This document shows, in pieces, positions 53,069-61,894 of a stretch of DNA of 64,000 nucleotides. The stretch is taken from assembly GCF_006171285.1 (NCBI RefSeq), contig NZ_CP040888.1:248001-312000 (forward strand), given 5' to 3'. This stretch comes from Leclercia adecarboxylata. Lineage in GTDB: Bacteria > Pseudomonadota > Gammaproteobacteria > Enterobacterales > Enterobacteriaceae. The position numbers were made by a program, and so were the translations under genes. Numbering within the stretch: the stretch's first letter is position 1; each line of letters opens with the position of its first letter. The notes under the pieces are model-generated. The model worked only from the letters and a program-made list of their open reading frames with translations. It ran no database searches and was not told where the DNA came from.

Positions 53069-54004
53069 TTACACCTTTTCAGAATTTTCTTTTCTGTACG
53101 CGCTAGGAGTTTTGCCAATTTTTTTCTTAAACAACTTTTGAAAGTGTTCATGTGCCGGATACCCAATGGCTTCACTCACTTCGGGAACAGACTTACCGGA
53201 TTCTTTAAGCAGCTGCTTTGCTTTTTCAAGCCGACAATAGGTTAAATAATCAAGAGGTGTCATGCCTGACAGCTCCTTAAATTTGACGCTGTAGTTCGTA
53301 CGCGACATCCCCGCAATCCCGGCGAGATCGTCAAGACCCCATTTTTTATCGAGACTATGATGAATAGCTTCCAAGGTTTTGCTGAGTTGCGGATTTTCGA
53401 TCAGTTTGAAGAATCCAGCATTTTTATTGGATTTGTACATGTGGATTCTTAACGCTTGCACGAAGATAATTTCGGTCAGCTTTCTGACTAACGTGTTGCT
53501 TCCAGGAAGCCCTGATTTTGCTTCCTGCTCTATAATACTTAAAAGCATGGCAAGCCAAGGCGAGTGGGAGTTATCAGCACTCTTGATATGCACGACATTT
53601 GGCAGCGAATTTAAGAATGGATGATCGGGTCCGCCATTAAAACAAAAATGTCCGCAAACGACGTTGGCTTTGAGCTTGCTCTGATCACCGTATTCCAAAA
53701 CTTGAGCTTCGGTGAGGTTGGCTTTAGCTCTAAATTCGACCGCAGGCTCGGCCTTGATTTTTGGTGCACTGGCCATGGTGTGCTCCATCCCTTTGAAAAA
53801 GATCAAAATATCGCCCTGCTCCGCCAATGCTTTAAGTTTAAGTTTTGGCACCTCATACCAAAACTCGCCATGAGTCACGATGTGAAATCTCGCTAGATTC
53901 TCTTCCTGCGGGAGGCTGATGCCCCAGTCTCCCGCAAATGAGGTTCTATACCAGTAGCTGCTAGTAAGCTCTACCTTATCTAAAATTTCACTGAGAACAT
54001 CCAT
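53069..54004 (-). CDS. AraC-family regulator, RclR-like
   Basis: 311 aa. The N-terminal 180 residues form a cupin-type sensing domain (ARFHIVTHGEFWYEV, GDILIFFKGMEHTM, ANVVCGHFCFNGGPDHPFLNSLPNVVHI) that parallels E. coli RclR, including a Cys in the VVCG motif where RclR has its HOCl-sensing Cys. The C-terminal 100 residues are an AraC double HTH (WGLDDLAGIAGMSRTNYSVKFKELSGMTPLDYLTYCRLEKAKQLL, EVSEAIGYPAHEHFQKLFKKKIGKTPSAYR). Divergent from the msrA-grx-msrB operon, so it is the likely activator of that operon under reactive-chlorine stress. Lower GC than the 30-46 kb island. Confidence 0.85.
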   Translation of the reverse strand: MDVLSEILDKVELTSSYWYRTSFAGDWGISLPQEENLARFHIVTHGEFWYEVPKLKLKALAEQGDILIFFKGMEHTMASAPKIKAEPAVEFRAKANLTEAQVLEYGDQSKLKANVVCGHFCFNGGPDHPFLNSLPNVVHIKSADNSHSPWLAMLLSIIEQEAKSGLPGSNTLVRKLTEIIFVQALRIHMYKSNKNAGFFKLIENPQLSKTLEAIHHSLDKKWGLDDLAGIAGMSRTNYSVKFKELSGMTPLDYLTYCRLEKAKQLLKESGKSVPEVSEAIGYPAHEHFQKLFKKKIGKTPSAYRKENSEKV

Positions 54005-54070
54005 ATGTAGCTCCTACGTAAACTGTCCAATAGGTCATGTTATACGAACTATTGAACATATTATATCTAT

Positions 54071-54085
54071 TTTACATGCTGTAAA
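54071..54085. promoter_or_regulatory. palindrome between rclR-like gene and msrA
   Basis: TTTAC-ATGCT-GTAAA in the divergent intergenic region, 40 bp before msrA, which has the strong ribosome site AAGGAGG. The same palindrome occurs in the duplicated copy of this region at 63519-63533, conserved while neighbouring bases vary, which supports a binding-site role. Confidence 0.55.
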
Positions 54086-54126
54086 GTCAGTCTAATCAGT
54101 AAGTGGATGAAAACTAAGGAGGCTTT

Positions 54127-54615
54127 ATGAAACTAGATTATGTGATCGTTGCCGGAGGGTGTTTTTGGGGTCTCGAAGACCTCCTTAGGAGTCTGGACGG
54201 TGTGACGTCAACGAAGGTGGGCTACTCTGGCGGAGATTTTGATGATCCTACCTACGCCGATATTATAACAGGGAAAACGGGGCACGCCGAAGCGGTTCGC
54301 GTGGAATACGACCAAGACGAAATATCTCTCGAAGAGATTCTACATTACTTTTTCAAAATCCATGATCCGACTACGAAGAATCGCCAAGGAAATGATGTTG
54401 GCACTTCGTATCGCTCGGCAGCGTTCTATCGTGACGATGCACAGAAAGCGATTATCGAAAACGTGATTGATGAGGTCAATGAGATCGGTCGCTTCGAGAA
54501 TGAAGTGGTCACGACCGTCACCCTGGAAAAAGAATTCTACGACGCTGAGGCATATCACCAAAACTATTTGCAGAGGAATCCCAGCGGATACTCTTGCCAT
54601 TTTGAAAGAGACTAA
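54127..54615 (+). CDS. msrA: peptide methionine (S)-S-oxide reductase MsrA
   Basis: 162 aa. Catalytic Cys in [20 protein letters not shown], then STKVGYSGGDFDDPTYADI, GHAEAVRVEYD, FFKIHDPTTKNRQGND, YRSAAFY and FYDAEAYHQNYLQRNPSGYSCHF. The C-terminal Cys would be the resolving residue. First gene of an operon with glutaredoxin and msrB. Lower-GC than the MsrAs of the 34-38 kb island, so of independent origin. Confidence 0.94.
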   Translation: MKLDYVIVAGGCFWGLEDLLRSLDGVTSTKVGYSGGDFDDPTYADIITGKTGHAEAVRVEYDQDEISLEEILHYFFKIHDPTTKNRQGNDVGTSYRSAAFYRDDAQKAIIENVIDEVNEIGRFENEVVTTVTLEKEFYDAEAYHQNYLQRNPSGYSCHFERD

Positions 54616-54642
54616 ATCATGAACCAAATGAACGAGGAAAAA

Positions 54643-54879
54643 ATGAAAGCACTTAAGAATGTTGTTATTTATACGAAAGACCATTGTCCATTTTGCGCAC
54701 GCGTGAAGAATTACCTAACTGCTGAAAAGGTCGATTTCAAACAAATTCGCGTAGACGACGATCCGAAGACTTACCTGGAGTTGAAGGAAAGAACAAATCT
54801 CCAAACTGTACCGCAAGTTTTTGTGGATGGAGAATTCATTGGTAGTGCTACAGACTTCTTCTCGTGGATTGATAGCTAA
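54643..54879 (+). CDS. grx: glutaredoxin
   Basis: 78 aa from ATG at 54643, with CGAGGAAAAA ahead; two upstream ATGs in frame (54619, 54628) overlap the spacer after msrA. Active site CPFC in VVIYTKDHCPFCARVKNYL, TVPQVFVDGEFIGSATDFF with the cis-Pro and glutathione-binding residues. It can recycle MsrA or MsrB through glutathione. Lies between msrA and msrB, supporting that role. Confidence 0.92.
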   Translation: MKALKNVVIYTKDHCPFCARVKNYLTAEKVDFKQIRVDDDPKTYLELKERTNLQTVPQVFVDGEFIGSATDFFSWIDS

Positions 54880-54910
54880 AGAGTGAACCCTAAAATAAAG
54901 GAGCAAATAT

Positions 54911-55351
54911 ATGTTCAATTGGAAAAGCATTTACAACTACCTGGATAACGGCACTCCCGCGCCTCCCAAAAAAGTAGAAAAGAGCGAGGAAGAGTGGAAA
55001 GAAATTCTGACGCCAGCGCAATTTCGGGTCATGCGGATGAAAGGCACCGAACGCGCGCACACCGGAGAACTCTGTTCATTTTATGAAGCTGGAAGGTACG
55101 CCTGTGTGGGCTGCGACACCGAACTCTTTGACTCGAACCTAAAGTTCGATTCGGGAACGGGATGGCCGAGTTTTTCTGAGCCAGTCGCAGACAACGTAAT
55201 TCAATATGAACTGGATACGACCTTCGGGCGCAGAATCGAAGTGCTATGCAATGTGTGCGAAGCCCATCTGGGGCACGCTTTTCCAGACGGTCCTGAGCCA
55301 TCAGGGGTCCGATTCTGTATTAACTCGGAGTCATTGAAGTTTGTAGAATAA
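54911..55351 (+). CDS. msrB: peptide methionine (R)-S-oxide reductase MsrB, zinc type
   Basis: 146 aa. Zinc site CVGC (ACVGCDTELF) and CNVC (LCNVCEAHLGHAFPDGP); catalytic Cys in VRFCINSESLKFVE; GTGWPSFSEPV with Thr at the usual resolving position. Structurally different from the two non-zinc MsrBs in the window. ATG preceded by AAGGAGCAAATAT. Acts on the R-sulfoxide and complements the MsrA encoded upstream. Confidence 0.94.
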   Translation: MFNWKSIYNYLDNGTPAPPKKVEKSEEEWKEILTPAQFRVMRMKGTERAHTGELCSFYEAGRYACVGCDTELFDSNLKFDSGTGWPSFSEPVADNVIQYELDTTFGRRIEVLCNVCEAHLGHAFPDGPEPSGVRFCINSESLKFVE

Positions 55352-55405
55352 TTTTTAAATCGAGGGGGTTTATGAAAGTGAACCTTTTGAAAAAAGGAGC
55401 CGTTC

Positions 55406-55651
55406 GTGTTGATTAAGCTGTTCGGTCATAAAGACTGCCATAAAACCAAGATTTACCATTCGTACTTGCAAGAAAAAGGGAGCCAGTTTGTTTTTTTGGA
55501 TGTTCATGAAGACGACGCGGCTGCTGATGAACTGTGCTCCCTCTATTCGAACGGAAAGCTGAATTTCCCGACAATAGTGGTTGGGACAAAGAAGCTGAGA
55601 AACCCCAAGTTCAAGGACCTTGACAGGTGGTTGGAAGCTTCAATGAAATAA
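55406..55651 (+). CDS. glutaredoxin-like protein with single active-site Cys
   Basis: 81 aa from GTG at 55406 (AAAAAGGAGCCGTTC ahead). Thioredoxin fold with FGHKDCHKTKIYHSYLQEKG (motif C-H-K-T), LNFPTIVVGTKKLRNPKFKDL with a cis-Pro. One active-site Cys points to a monothiol or Cys-Ser-like role such as deglutathionylation. Fourth gene of the msr operon. Confidence 0.75.
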   Translation: MLIKLFGHKDCHKTKIYHSYLQEKGSQFVFLDVHEDDAAADELCSLYSNGKLNFPTIVVGTKKLRNPKFKDLDRWLEASMK

Positions 55652-55856
55652 TGAGTTTTTTAGAATTATTAATAACTTAATAAGCAGTAAGATCAATGAT
55701 TACAGCAATTTTCCGCAGTTGTGTTACCAAGAAACATGCTGCGGAGTTTTAGCAAAGATACTTCATCAAGCTGGTGTTGGAAAACGTGGTCTTATCGTCG
55801 TTTGCACGGCGTGAGGAATGGGAGTGGCTTCAATTTTTGAAAGTTAGGTGAAAAAT

Positions 55857-56519
55857 ATGTCGGATCTAAAAATGAATAAAGAAGACGGTGTTGAAAGCTA
55901 TGAATTTGCAACCCCTGAAGCAATCGAAGAAGCATTGAAAATCGGGAAGCTTAGTCAAACGGTTTTCGGCATGGGTTGCTTTTGGGGACCGGATTCTAAT
56001 TTTGGAGGGACGCAGGGAGTAGTGCAAACACGTGTTGGCTACGCTGGAGCATCAACTCTGGATCCGAGTTACCGCAACATCAACGGACACGCCGAAGTCG
56101 TCAGAGTGATCTACGATAAAGACCAAATCAGCTACAGGGAACTTCTTGGAAGTTTTGAATCATGGTCTGTTCATGGTAGAAAGCAGGGCCAGTATCGCCA
56201 GATACTTTTTGTTTTTGATCTGGAGCAAAAACAAGTAGCTGAAGAACTGATTCAAGCGATTGGAAAGGAGAAATCTCCCGAGGTGATTGAGGCCGGAGAA
56301 CAAAATGGTTATTTTTGGCCCGCCGAAGATTACCATCAAAAGCATCGTCTTCGCAGAAACAAACAGCTTGTAAGTCTTGCAGAAGTAGATTTCGGTCCTC
56401 GCTGGGATGAACATCTGTATTTTACTAAATTAAATAGTACCGATAGAAAAGGCTTCAGTCTCTCAAGCTGGCTAAAAAAGTTGTCTCCGGAAATGCAGAA
56501 AGCTTACCGAATCGGTTAA
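55857..56519 (+). CDS. msrA: MsrA-family protein, divergent
   Basis: 220 aa from ATG at 55857 with TTAGGTGAAAAAT; the frame begins at 55848. N-terminal extension of about 35 residues, then the MsrA core: TVFGMGCFWGPDSNFG, QTRVGYAG, GHAEVVRVIYDKD, and EDYHQKHRLRRN. The NRQGND and YRSAIFY segments are replaced by GRKQGQYRQILFVF, and the C-terminal GYxCHF is absent, so it may have a different electron donor or substrate. Last gene of the rclR-controlled operon. 55652-55856 holds only short A+T-rich text with no gene. Confidence 0.85.
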   Translation: MSDLKMNKEDGVESYEFATPEAIEEALKIGKLSQTVFGMGCFWGPDSNFGGTQGVVQTRVGYAGASTLDPSYRNINGHAEVVRVIYDKDQISYRELLGSFESWSVHGRKQGQYRQILFVFDLEQKQVAEELIQAIGKEKSPEVIEAGEQNGYFWPAEDYHQKHRLRRNKQLVSLAEVDFGPRWDEHLYFTKLNSTDRKGFSLSSWLKKLSPEMQKAYRIG

Positions 56520-56685
56520 TCTGAAATTGCAGCTGGCTAAAGAACTCTATTTTCTATATGTAAAGAATGTGACGATCTCCTTCACATGGAGTCCAAGAGA
56601 GCATAAAAAATCTGTGTAAGTCGCATTACCCATGTATTTGAAAGGAATAAATAATGCCAATATCAGACCAGCTTATCGACCGAAG

Positions 56686-56712
56686 CAAGACCTCAGTTTT
56701 TATGAGGTCTTG
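56686..56712. terminator. hairpin between converging genes
   Basis: CAAGACCTCA-loop GTTTTTA-TGAGGTCTTG, perfect 10-bp stem, between the end of the msr operon (plus) and the end of the GGDEF gene (minus). No long T tract on either side, so a bidirectional, possibly factor-assisted terminator is likely. Confidence 0.45.
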
Positions 56713-56738
56713 AGATCAGCGCAGCATGAACAGATCTC

Positions 56739-57716
56739 TTACAGTGTGGCGAACACACTGGTTTGATTGCGGCCTTGGGTTTTAGCTTTGTATAACATCT
56801 GATCGGCGACTTCGAGCAACTGCTTTTTGTCGTCAAATAAATCAGCGCTGGCCAAACCTATGCTGACCGTTAATTGTCGTAATAACCACTCATGGTTAGC
56901 CACTACCAGCCTTAACTTTTCCAGTGTTTTATTTGCGGACGCTGTGTCTGTGCCTGGCAGGATCAGCACAAACTCTTCACCACCATAACGGGCGAAAAAG
57001 TCATAGTTCCTGCTATGGCGCTGAAACAGAGCCGCGACTTGACTCAGTGCCTCATCTCCTGCGGCATGACCATAGCTGTCGTTAAAACTCTTAAAGTGAT
57101 CAATATCAATCAATGCCAGTACAAAAGATTGTCCTGTTCTTTGCCAGCGAGCAAATTCAGCTTCAAACTTGAGGTCAAAAGCTCTTCTGTTGTTCACCCC
57201 TGTCAGCGCATCCGTCATGCTGGTATTATGTAATTGTTCGCCGACTTTTTTCAGCTCCAGTATGGCGATCACTTGTCTGGACAGAGCCTGCAAAGAGCTT
57301 ATCTGCCGCTGGTTCAGCTGCTTAGGAACATGATCATAGACACAAATAGTACCAATCACTGCACCTTCGGGATCAATCAGCGGCGAGCCAGCATAAAATC
57401 GGTAGCCAGGTCCTGAAATCACCATAGCATTGGTACTGAATCTGTGATCTAAAGTAGCGTCAGGGACCACCATTACCGCATCAGGTGTTTCCATTGCATA
57501 CACGCAAAAGGACTCTTTAATTAATACAGAGGTACGCGAAATACCAACTTTTGCAATTAGATTCAGCTTTGTGTCATCGGTTCGCGTCACCATAGCCACT
57601 GGTGCATCACAGATATAACACGCCAGTTCAGTGATATCCCGCAGGTTCTGATCTGCTTCAGCAGGTGCTTTTAGTGTGGTTTCTGCACTAGCTGTTTGAG
57701 CTAAACTAAAGGTCAT
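56739..57716 (-). CDS. GAF-GGDEF diguanylate cyclase
   Basis: 325 aa. GAF domain at about residues 25-155 (ELACYICDAPVAMVTRTDD, FCVYAMETPDAVMVVPDA, YRFYAGSPLIDPEGAVIGTICVYD, with the Cys pair typical of redox- or haem-type GAFs). GGDEF domain from about 165: DALTGVNNRRAF, LIDIDHFKSFNDSYGHAAGDEALSQVA and the active site YGGEEFVLILPG. Makes cyclic-di-GMP; no membrane segment, so cytosolic. Chromosomal-style gene, orientation opposite to the msr operon. Confidence 0.92.
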   Translation of the reverse strand: MTFSLAQTASAETTLKAPAEADQNLRDITELACYICDAPVAMVTRTDDTKLNLIAKVGISRTSVLIKESFCVYAMETPDAVMVVPDATLDHRFSTNAMVISGPGYRFYAGSPLIDPEGAVIGTICVYDHVPKQLNQRQISSLQALSRQVIAILELKKVGEQLHNTSMTDALTGVNNRRAFDLKFEAEFARWQRTGQSFVLALIDIDHFKSFNDSYGHAAGDEALSQVAALFQRHSRNYDFFARYGGEEFVLILPGTDTASANKTLEKLRLVVANHEWLLRQLTVSIGLASADLFDDKKQLLEVADQMLYKAKTQGRNQTSVFATL

Positions 57717-57790
57717 GTACTTCTCCGTTTTTCTACTGCATTTTTCAAAGATCCTGCATAGAAAAATGAATTAAATCGTTGATTTAACTC

Positions 57791-58952
57791 TAAATAGCTG
57801 TTCCGAATAGTAGATCACCGGAGGAAGGGAACTCAGTCCAGTTTGTGCGATCTGATTAGTCGCTAAACAAAACAAGCCACACCCAAAGGACTGAGTTGAT
57901 GCCTATCCTACCACCTCTGCCACGACCACAACGGCGCCGCATTCACAAAATCATCCATGCCACCCGTGATAAAGGACATGCTCGTCGCTTGATGGCCATC
58001 TTGCTGTTACATGAAGGACGCACGATCACCGATGTTCATCACCTTACCGGCGCTGCGCGCTCGACCATCGGTCGTTGGCTTCGGTGGTATCGAGATGAAG
58101 GCATAGATGCGCTAGAAGCCTTACCGGCTGGCCGTGCCCCAGTCTTACCTATCGCCAAGATTGTCACCTTACTGGTGCTGCTCATGCAGTTTTCTCCGCA
58201 AGATTTTGGTTATCAGCGCAGCCGTTGGTGTACTGAACTATTGGCTATAAAAATCAATCGGTTAACAGGGCTCAATGTGGCAGCCTCCACGCTCCGCCGA
58301 TGGTTACCTCGTATGGGCATTGTCTGGCGCAGGCCCGTGCCGACCTTGCGGATAAAAGACCCAGCCTATCAGGAAAAAATGGCGAATATCGACGCCGCGC
58401 TGGCCCGCTGTGATGCCGATAATCCGGTGTTTTATGAGGATGAAGTCGATATAGACCTCAATCCCAAATTAGGAGCCGACTGGATGTTCAGAGCGCAGCA
58501 AAAGCGGGTTGTCACACCGGGGCAGAATGCCAAGCATTATCTGGCAGGCGTTCTCCACGCAGGCAACGGAAGGGTACTTTACGTCAGCGGGATCAAGAAA
58601 AACTCATCGCTGTTTATTGCCATGCTGGAAAAGCTGCGCCACCACTACCGACGAGCCAAAACCATCACGTTGATCCTCGATAACTACATCATTCACAAAA
58701 GCAAACAGACCGAGCGATGGTTGAAGAAGAATCCCAAGTTCTGCCTGGTGTTCCAGCCAGTTTACAGCCCTTGGGTTAATCACATAGAACGGCTATGGCA
58801 CAAGTTACATGAAACCATCACGCGCAATCATCAATGCAGAGGGATGGCAAACCTGCTGGCCCGAGTGAAACACTTCATGGATACCGTGTCTCCTTTCCCG
58901 GGGAATGGCTATGGCACAGCGAAGGTGTAGCACTATTGGGATCAGTTATTTA
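57791..58952 (+). mobile_element. IS630-family insertion sequence
   Basis: Inverted ends TAAATAGCTGTTCC-GAATAGT (left) and the complement of TAAATAACTGATCC-CAATAGT (right), each preceded by TA, the target of IS630/Tc1 elements. About 1.16 kb with one transposase gene. The right end lies inside an SMC-like ATPase gene that it truncates. Confidence 0.85.
57899..58930 (+). CDS. IS630-family transposase
   Basis: 343 aa from ATG at 57899. N-terminal HTH (EGRTITDVHHLTGAARSTIGRWLRWYRDEGIDAL) and DDE_3 catalytic domain: Asp in VFYEDEVDIDLNPKLG, Asp in ITLILDNYIIHKS, Glu in WVNHIERLWHKLHETI. Typical 340-aa IS630 transposase, apparently intact. Confidence 0.93.
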   Translation: MPILPPLPRPQRRRIHKIIHATRDKGHARRLMAILLLHEGRTITDVHHLTGAARSTIGRWLRWYRDEGIDALEALPAGRAPVLPIAKIVTLLVLLMQFSPQDFGYQRSRWCTELLAIKINRLTGLNVAASTLRRWLPRMGIVWRRPVPTLRIKDPAYQEKMANIDAALARCDADNPVFYEDEVDIDLNPKLGADWMFRAQQKRVVTPGQNAKHYLAGVLHAGNGRVLYVSGIKKNSSLFIAMLEKLRHHYRRAKTITLILDNYIIHKSKQTERWLKKNPKFCLVFQPVYSPWVNHIERLWHKLHETITRNHQCRGMANLLARVKHFMDTVSPFPGNGYGTAKV

Positions 58953-59607
58953 GCTGACTGTCAATAAAGCAATCTGCAACCATGTCTTTTAACCCTTCCA
59001 TCAATTTTGTTTTTTTGTGCATGACGGACGTTAAGCGTTCAATGTGCCTCATTGATTTCCCTGGACGGCACAGAGAGAATTTATCAGCAATATCCTTGAG
59101 TCCTGACTGTCGAGCTTTAATCGGGGATAGGTGCGACAAGTTGTGCTGGATAATTGCGCAGTAATCCTTGATGGTTTTGATCTGCCGGGACACTTCTGTT
59201 ATCTGAGCGATGTCTTCCGAGAGCCAGCAATCAATATTTTCCGCATTATTCAGCTTCATTTTGCTCTGTTCTGTAAATAAAGTGGAATCGGCGTCCCCTT
59301 TGACAAACCTGTAATGCAACGTGTTGTTATGTCTGTAAAGCACGACACAGGAGATCTGATCTTGTCGTTGATATTCAAAAATGACAAAACTACGTGCTTT
59401 AGAAAGATAGAAATCCAGAAAGGTTTTAGGCTTTTCTCTGACCATATACTGAGGGTCAATCCCATAAAAAACAGGAACCAGAACAAGAGATGAGGTTTTT
59501 CCTGCTCCGTTTGTCCCTGAGATGTTGCTATGACCCGTCAAGGATATTTCCGTCAATGAAGGAAACGCGCTCTGGTTGGTGATGATCCGCAGTAGTGCAC
59601 TTTTCAT
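58942..59607 (-). pseudogene. SMC-like ATPase (DUF3584/JetC-like), N-terminal fragment
   Basis: About 210 residues from ATG at 59607. Starts LRIITNQSAFPSLTEISLTGHSNISGTNGAGKTSSLVLVPVFYG with a Walker A GTNGAGKTS, then KTFLDFYLSKARSFVIFEYQR and SCVVLYRHNN. This is the N-terminal ATPase half of large RecN/SMC-like proteins such as DUF3584, which occur in Wadjet-like and other defence loci. The long coiled coil and the C-terminal half (Walker B) are lost at the IS630 element. Non-functional. Confidence 0.7.
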
Positions 59608-59955
59608 AAAAATCGCCTGCAAAATATACATTAAATCAATATATATCAGATCAGTGCATATTGGTAGTGTCAAGGTTAAATAATAGGCAATTTTGTACTA
59701 GGTAGCGTTTTAATTTGATTATGGACTTTATGCTATACCGATAAATACACAGGAAATTTTTTTCACAAAAGTGTATGAATGTTGATAGAAGCAACAAGCT
59801 ACCATCGAAGGGCGTTTCCAAAGATATTGGTATAACAGAGCATCGAACAGACTCAGTTGGAAAGGATCTCGCGTAGAAGCTCTATCATCTTCACGGATAA
59901 CTCGCGTTTCCAACGATAAATTAGTTTGGGATTATGTAGGGTAACGTTGTTGTAT

Positions 59956-60009
59956 CGTTATGTGATTTTACTCACTTAGCGCGGTGTACAGAACTACTGG
60001 ATCAGATCA
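59956..60009. repeat. 54-bp inverted repeat flanking the msr cassette, left copy
   Basis: Begins CGTTATGTGATTTTACTC and ends CTGGATCAGATCA; identical in reverse to 61895-61948. It appears to be the abutted right and left ends of an IS481/IS3-type element (TGTACA in the middle). Left of it, on the minus strand at about 59860-59940, the text KLIYRWKREL is a further OrfA-like remnant; otherwise 59608-59955 has no gene. Confidence 0.75.
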
Positions 60010-60250
60010 GTTTCAACTGACGTTCTGCCGTTGCACATTTTGCCCTGATGAGTTCGTTCATTGTTGTAAGACAGCCACTCATCCTGATCATTTTGCCGCG
60101 TCTCCAGCGTTTGATTAACTTGTTGCGAAAAGCCACCTGATAAAACTCGTTCAGGATCGCCTTATCAAACTGCTCGCAGATCCCATTCGTTTGCGGTGAC
60201 ATCGTTTTAGTTTTCGTGTGATCGATGCCACTACTAGAGTTGGTAATCAT
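60002..60250 (-). pseudogene. IS481/IS3-type transposase, C-terminal remnant
   Basis: Contains DHTKTKTMSPQTNGICEQFDKAILNEFYQVAFRNK, the region around the catalytic Glu of rve-type transposases, followed by a frame-disturbed tail. No start or upstream catalytic Asp residues. Marks the left flank of the msr cassette. Confidence 0.7.
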
Positions 60251-60278
60251 GACGCTCGAACTTGCAGAGTAGCACAGC

Positions 60279-60851
60279 CTATATCGATGTTAACTCTACA
60301 CCTGACTCTGTCAATTTATGCGTATCAACATAGTGGCTGAAACGTGCTAATAAGAAGGTGAGTTTTGGATGAATGTACCTTTGACAAAATGGTCTGTTGG
60401 GTGCTGTATAAAAGTAGTCGATAAGCTCAGTTTTATTCGCTTTAAAATCCTTAAAAAAATAAACCTGAGTAATGACTGGCTGCTCAAAATCAGCTCTACA
60501 GGCATCTAATATGTTTACAGCCTGGTTATACTGAACCTCATCATAAGCGTATATCGCTGAACGATATTTACCACGCATTGAGTGGTTTGATGTGCTCGCG
60601 TGAGTATGTAAATGGGTTTCGATCAAGGTTGATAAAGAAATAACAGTCGGATCAAAAACCACTTCAATGGCTTCGCTGAACTGAGCGTTGTCACCAATTG
60701 AGGCGATCCAACCTTGATTGACAGTAGCAATGCCAATAAGTGATGAAAATACGCCTTCGGTGCACCAGTGACAACCACCGCCTAAGCCGATTGTATTAAG
60801 GGTGGTTGTCGTATGCAAATTGCAAGTCTGTGTGGGCTGCTGCAAACTCAT
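60279..60851 (-). CDS. MsrA-family protein with CHWC active site
   Basis: 190 aa from ATG at 60851, overlapping the msrA stop (ATGA); longer reading is in the msrA gene. Core [41 protein letters not shown] and [11 protein letters not shown]. His replaces the Phe of GCFW, and a second Cys makes CxxC-like CHWC. The C-terminal third ([29 protein letters not shown]) differs from standard MsrA. Probably a methionine sulfoxide reductase paralogue with a different redox partner. Third gene of the msrB-msrA-msrA' cassette. Confidence 0.82.
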   Translation of the reverse strand: MSLQQPTQTCNLHTTTTLNTIGLGGGCHWCTEGVFSSLIGIATVNQGWIASIGDNAQFSEAIEVVFDPTVISLSTLIETHLHTHASTSNHSMRGKYRSAIYAYDEVQYNQAVNILDACRADFEQPVITQVYFFKDFKANKTELIDYFYTAPNRPFCQRYIHPKLTFLLARFSHYVDTHKLTESGVELTSI

Positions 60852-61348
60852 TGAGATGAGGGCAACTTCCAGTCTGGTCTGGGGAAGTGGCAGGTATAGC
60901 CATTTGGTCGGAGTTCCAAATAGTCCTGATGCATAGCCTCCGCTTCCCAAAAATCACTTGCAGGTTCGACTTCAGTCACTACTTTTCCAGGCCATAATCC
61001 CGAAGCATCCACGTCAGCAATGGTTTTTACTGCCTCAGCATGCTGTGCCTCAGAGGTATAATAAATGGCTGAGCGATAAGATGTGCCCTTGTCATTACCT
61101 TGTCTATTTACTGTACTAGGGTCATGAATCTGAAAGAAAAACTCTAAAATTTGTCGATAGCTGGTGATTTCATTATCGAACATTATTTCAATGCCTTCAG
61201 CATGGTTACCATGATTGCGGTAGGTAGCATTAGCCACTTCACCACCGGTATAACCTACTCGGGTTGAAGTGATACCGGGACGTTTGCGGATAAGATCCTG
61301 CATGCCCCAAAAGCAGCCACCGGCTAATACTGCGCGTTCAATTGCCAT
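60848..61348 (-). CDS. msrA: peptide methionine (S)-S-oxide reductase MsrA
   Basis: 166 aa. Nearly the same as the MsrA at 37734-38273: [83 protein letters not shown]. Second gene after msrB with a 2-bp gap. The DNA is much lower in GC than the 37 kb copy, so it came from a different host lineage. Confidence 0.94.
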   Translation of the reverse strand: MAIERAVLAGGCFWGMQDLIRKRPGITSTRVGYTGGEVANATYRNHGNHAEGIEIMFDNEITSYRQILEFFFQIHDPSTVNRQGNDKGTSYRSAIYYTSEAQHAEAVKTIADVDASGLWPGKVVTEVEPASDFWEAEAMHQDYLELRPNGYTCHFPRPDWKLPSSQ

Positions 61349-61350
61349 AA

Positions 61351-61797
61351 TTAAATGTCCTCTACTTGGTCTAAATACTCTGCGTAACCTTTACTTGCCA
61401 TTTCTTCCCTAGGAATAAAACGTAATGACGCTGAGTTAATACAATAACGTAGGCCACCCTGGTCTTTGGGACCGTCTGAAAATACATGGCCTAAGTGACT
61501 GTCGCCATGAGTTGAGCGCACTTCTGTGCGGGTCATGCCGTGCGACCTATCAGTGATTTCAATTACGTTGACAGAGTCTATCGCTTTGGTAAAGCTCGGC
61601 CAACCACACCCTGATTCATACTTGGCAGAAGACGCAAATAAAGGCTCACCTGACACGATATCCACGTAAATGCCGGGCTTGGTGTTCTTTAGCAATTCAC
61701 CAGTCCCTGGACGCTCTGTACCATTTTCTTGCGTCACCCGATACTGCTCCTTAGTCAGAGCAGAAATCGCATTCATAGATTTTTGATAGGTATTCAT
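61351..61797 (-). CDS. msrB: peptide methionine (R)-S-oxide reductase MsrB, non-zinc type with resolving Cys
   Basis: 148 aa from ATG at 61797 with AGAGGACATTT upstream. Closely parallels the MsrB at 37289 ([62 protein letters not shown]) but has Cys in [12 protein letters not shown], the usual resolving residue that is Thr in the other copy. No zinc CxxC motifs. First gene of the cassette. Confidence 0.94.
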   Translation of the reverse strand: MNTYQKSMNAISALTKEQYRVTQENGTERPGTGELLKNTKPGIYVDIVSGEPLFASSAKYESGCGWPSFTKAIDSVNVIEITDRSHGMTRTEVRSTHGDSHLGHVFSDGPKDQGGLRYCINSASLRFIPREEMASKGYAEYLDQVEDI

Positions 61798-61894
61798 AAA
61801 TGTCCTCTTATAGAGTAGAGCCATGTGCCTTTCAGATTATAAGAGACCTTCTGTTTACAGAATTTATTTCACTTAGGCCGTTAACCCGAAAAAA

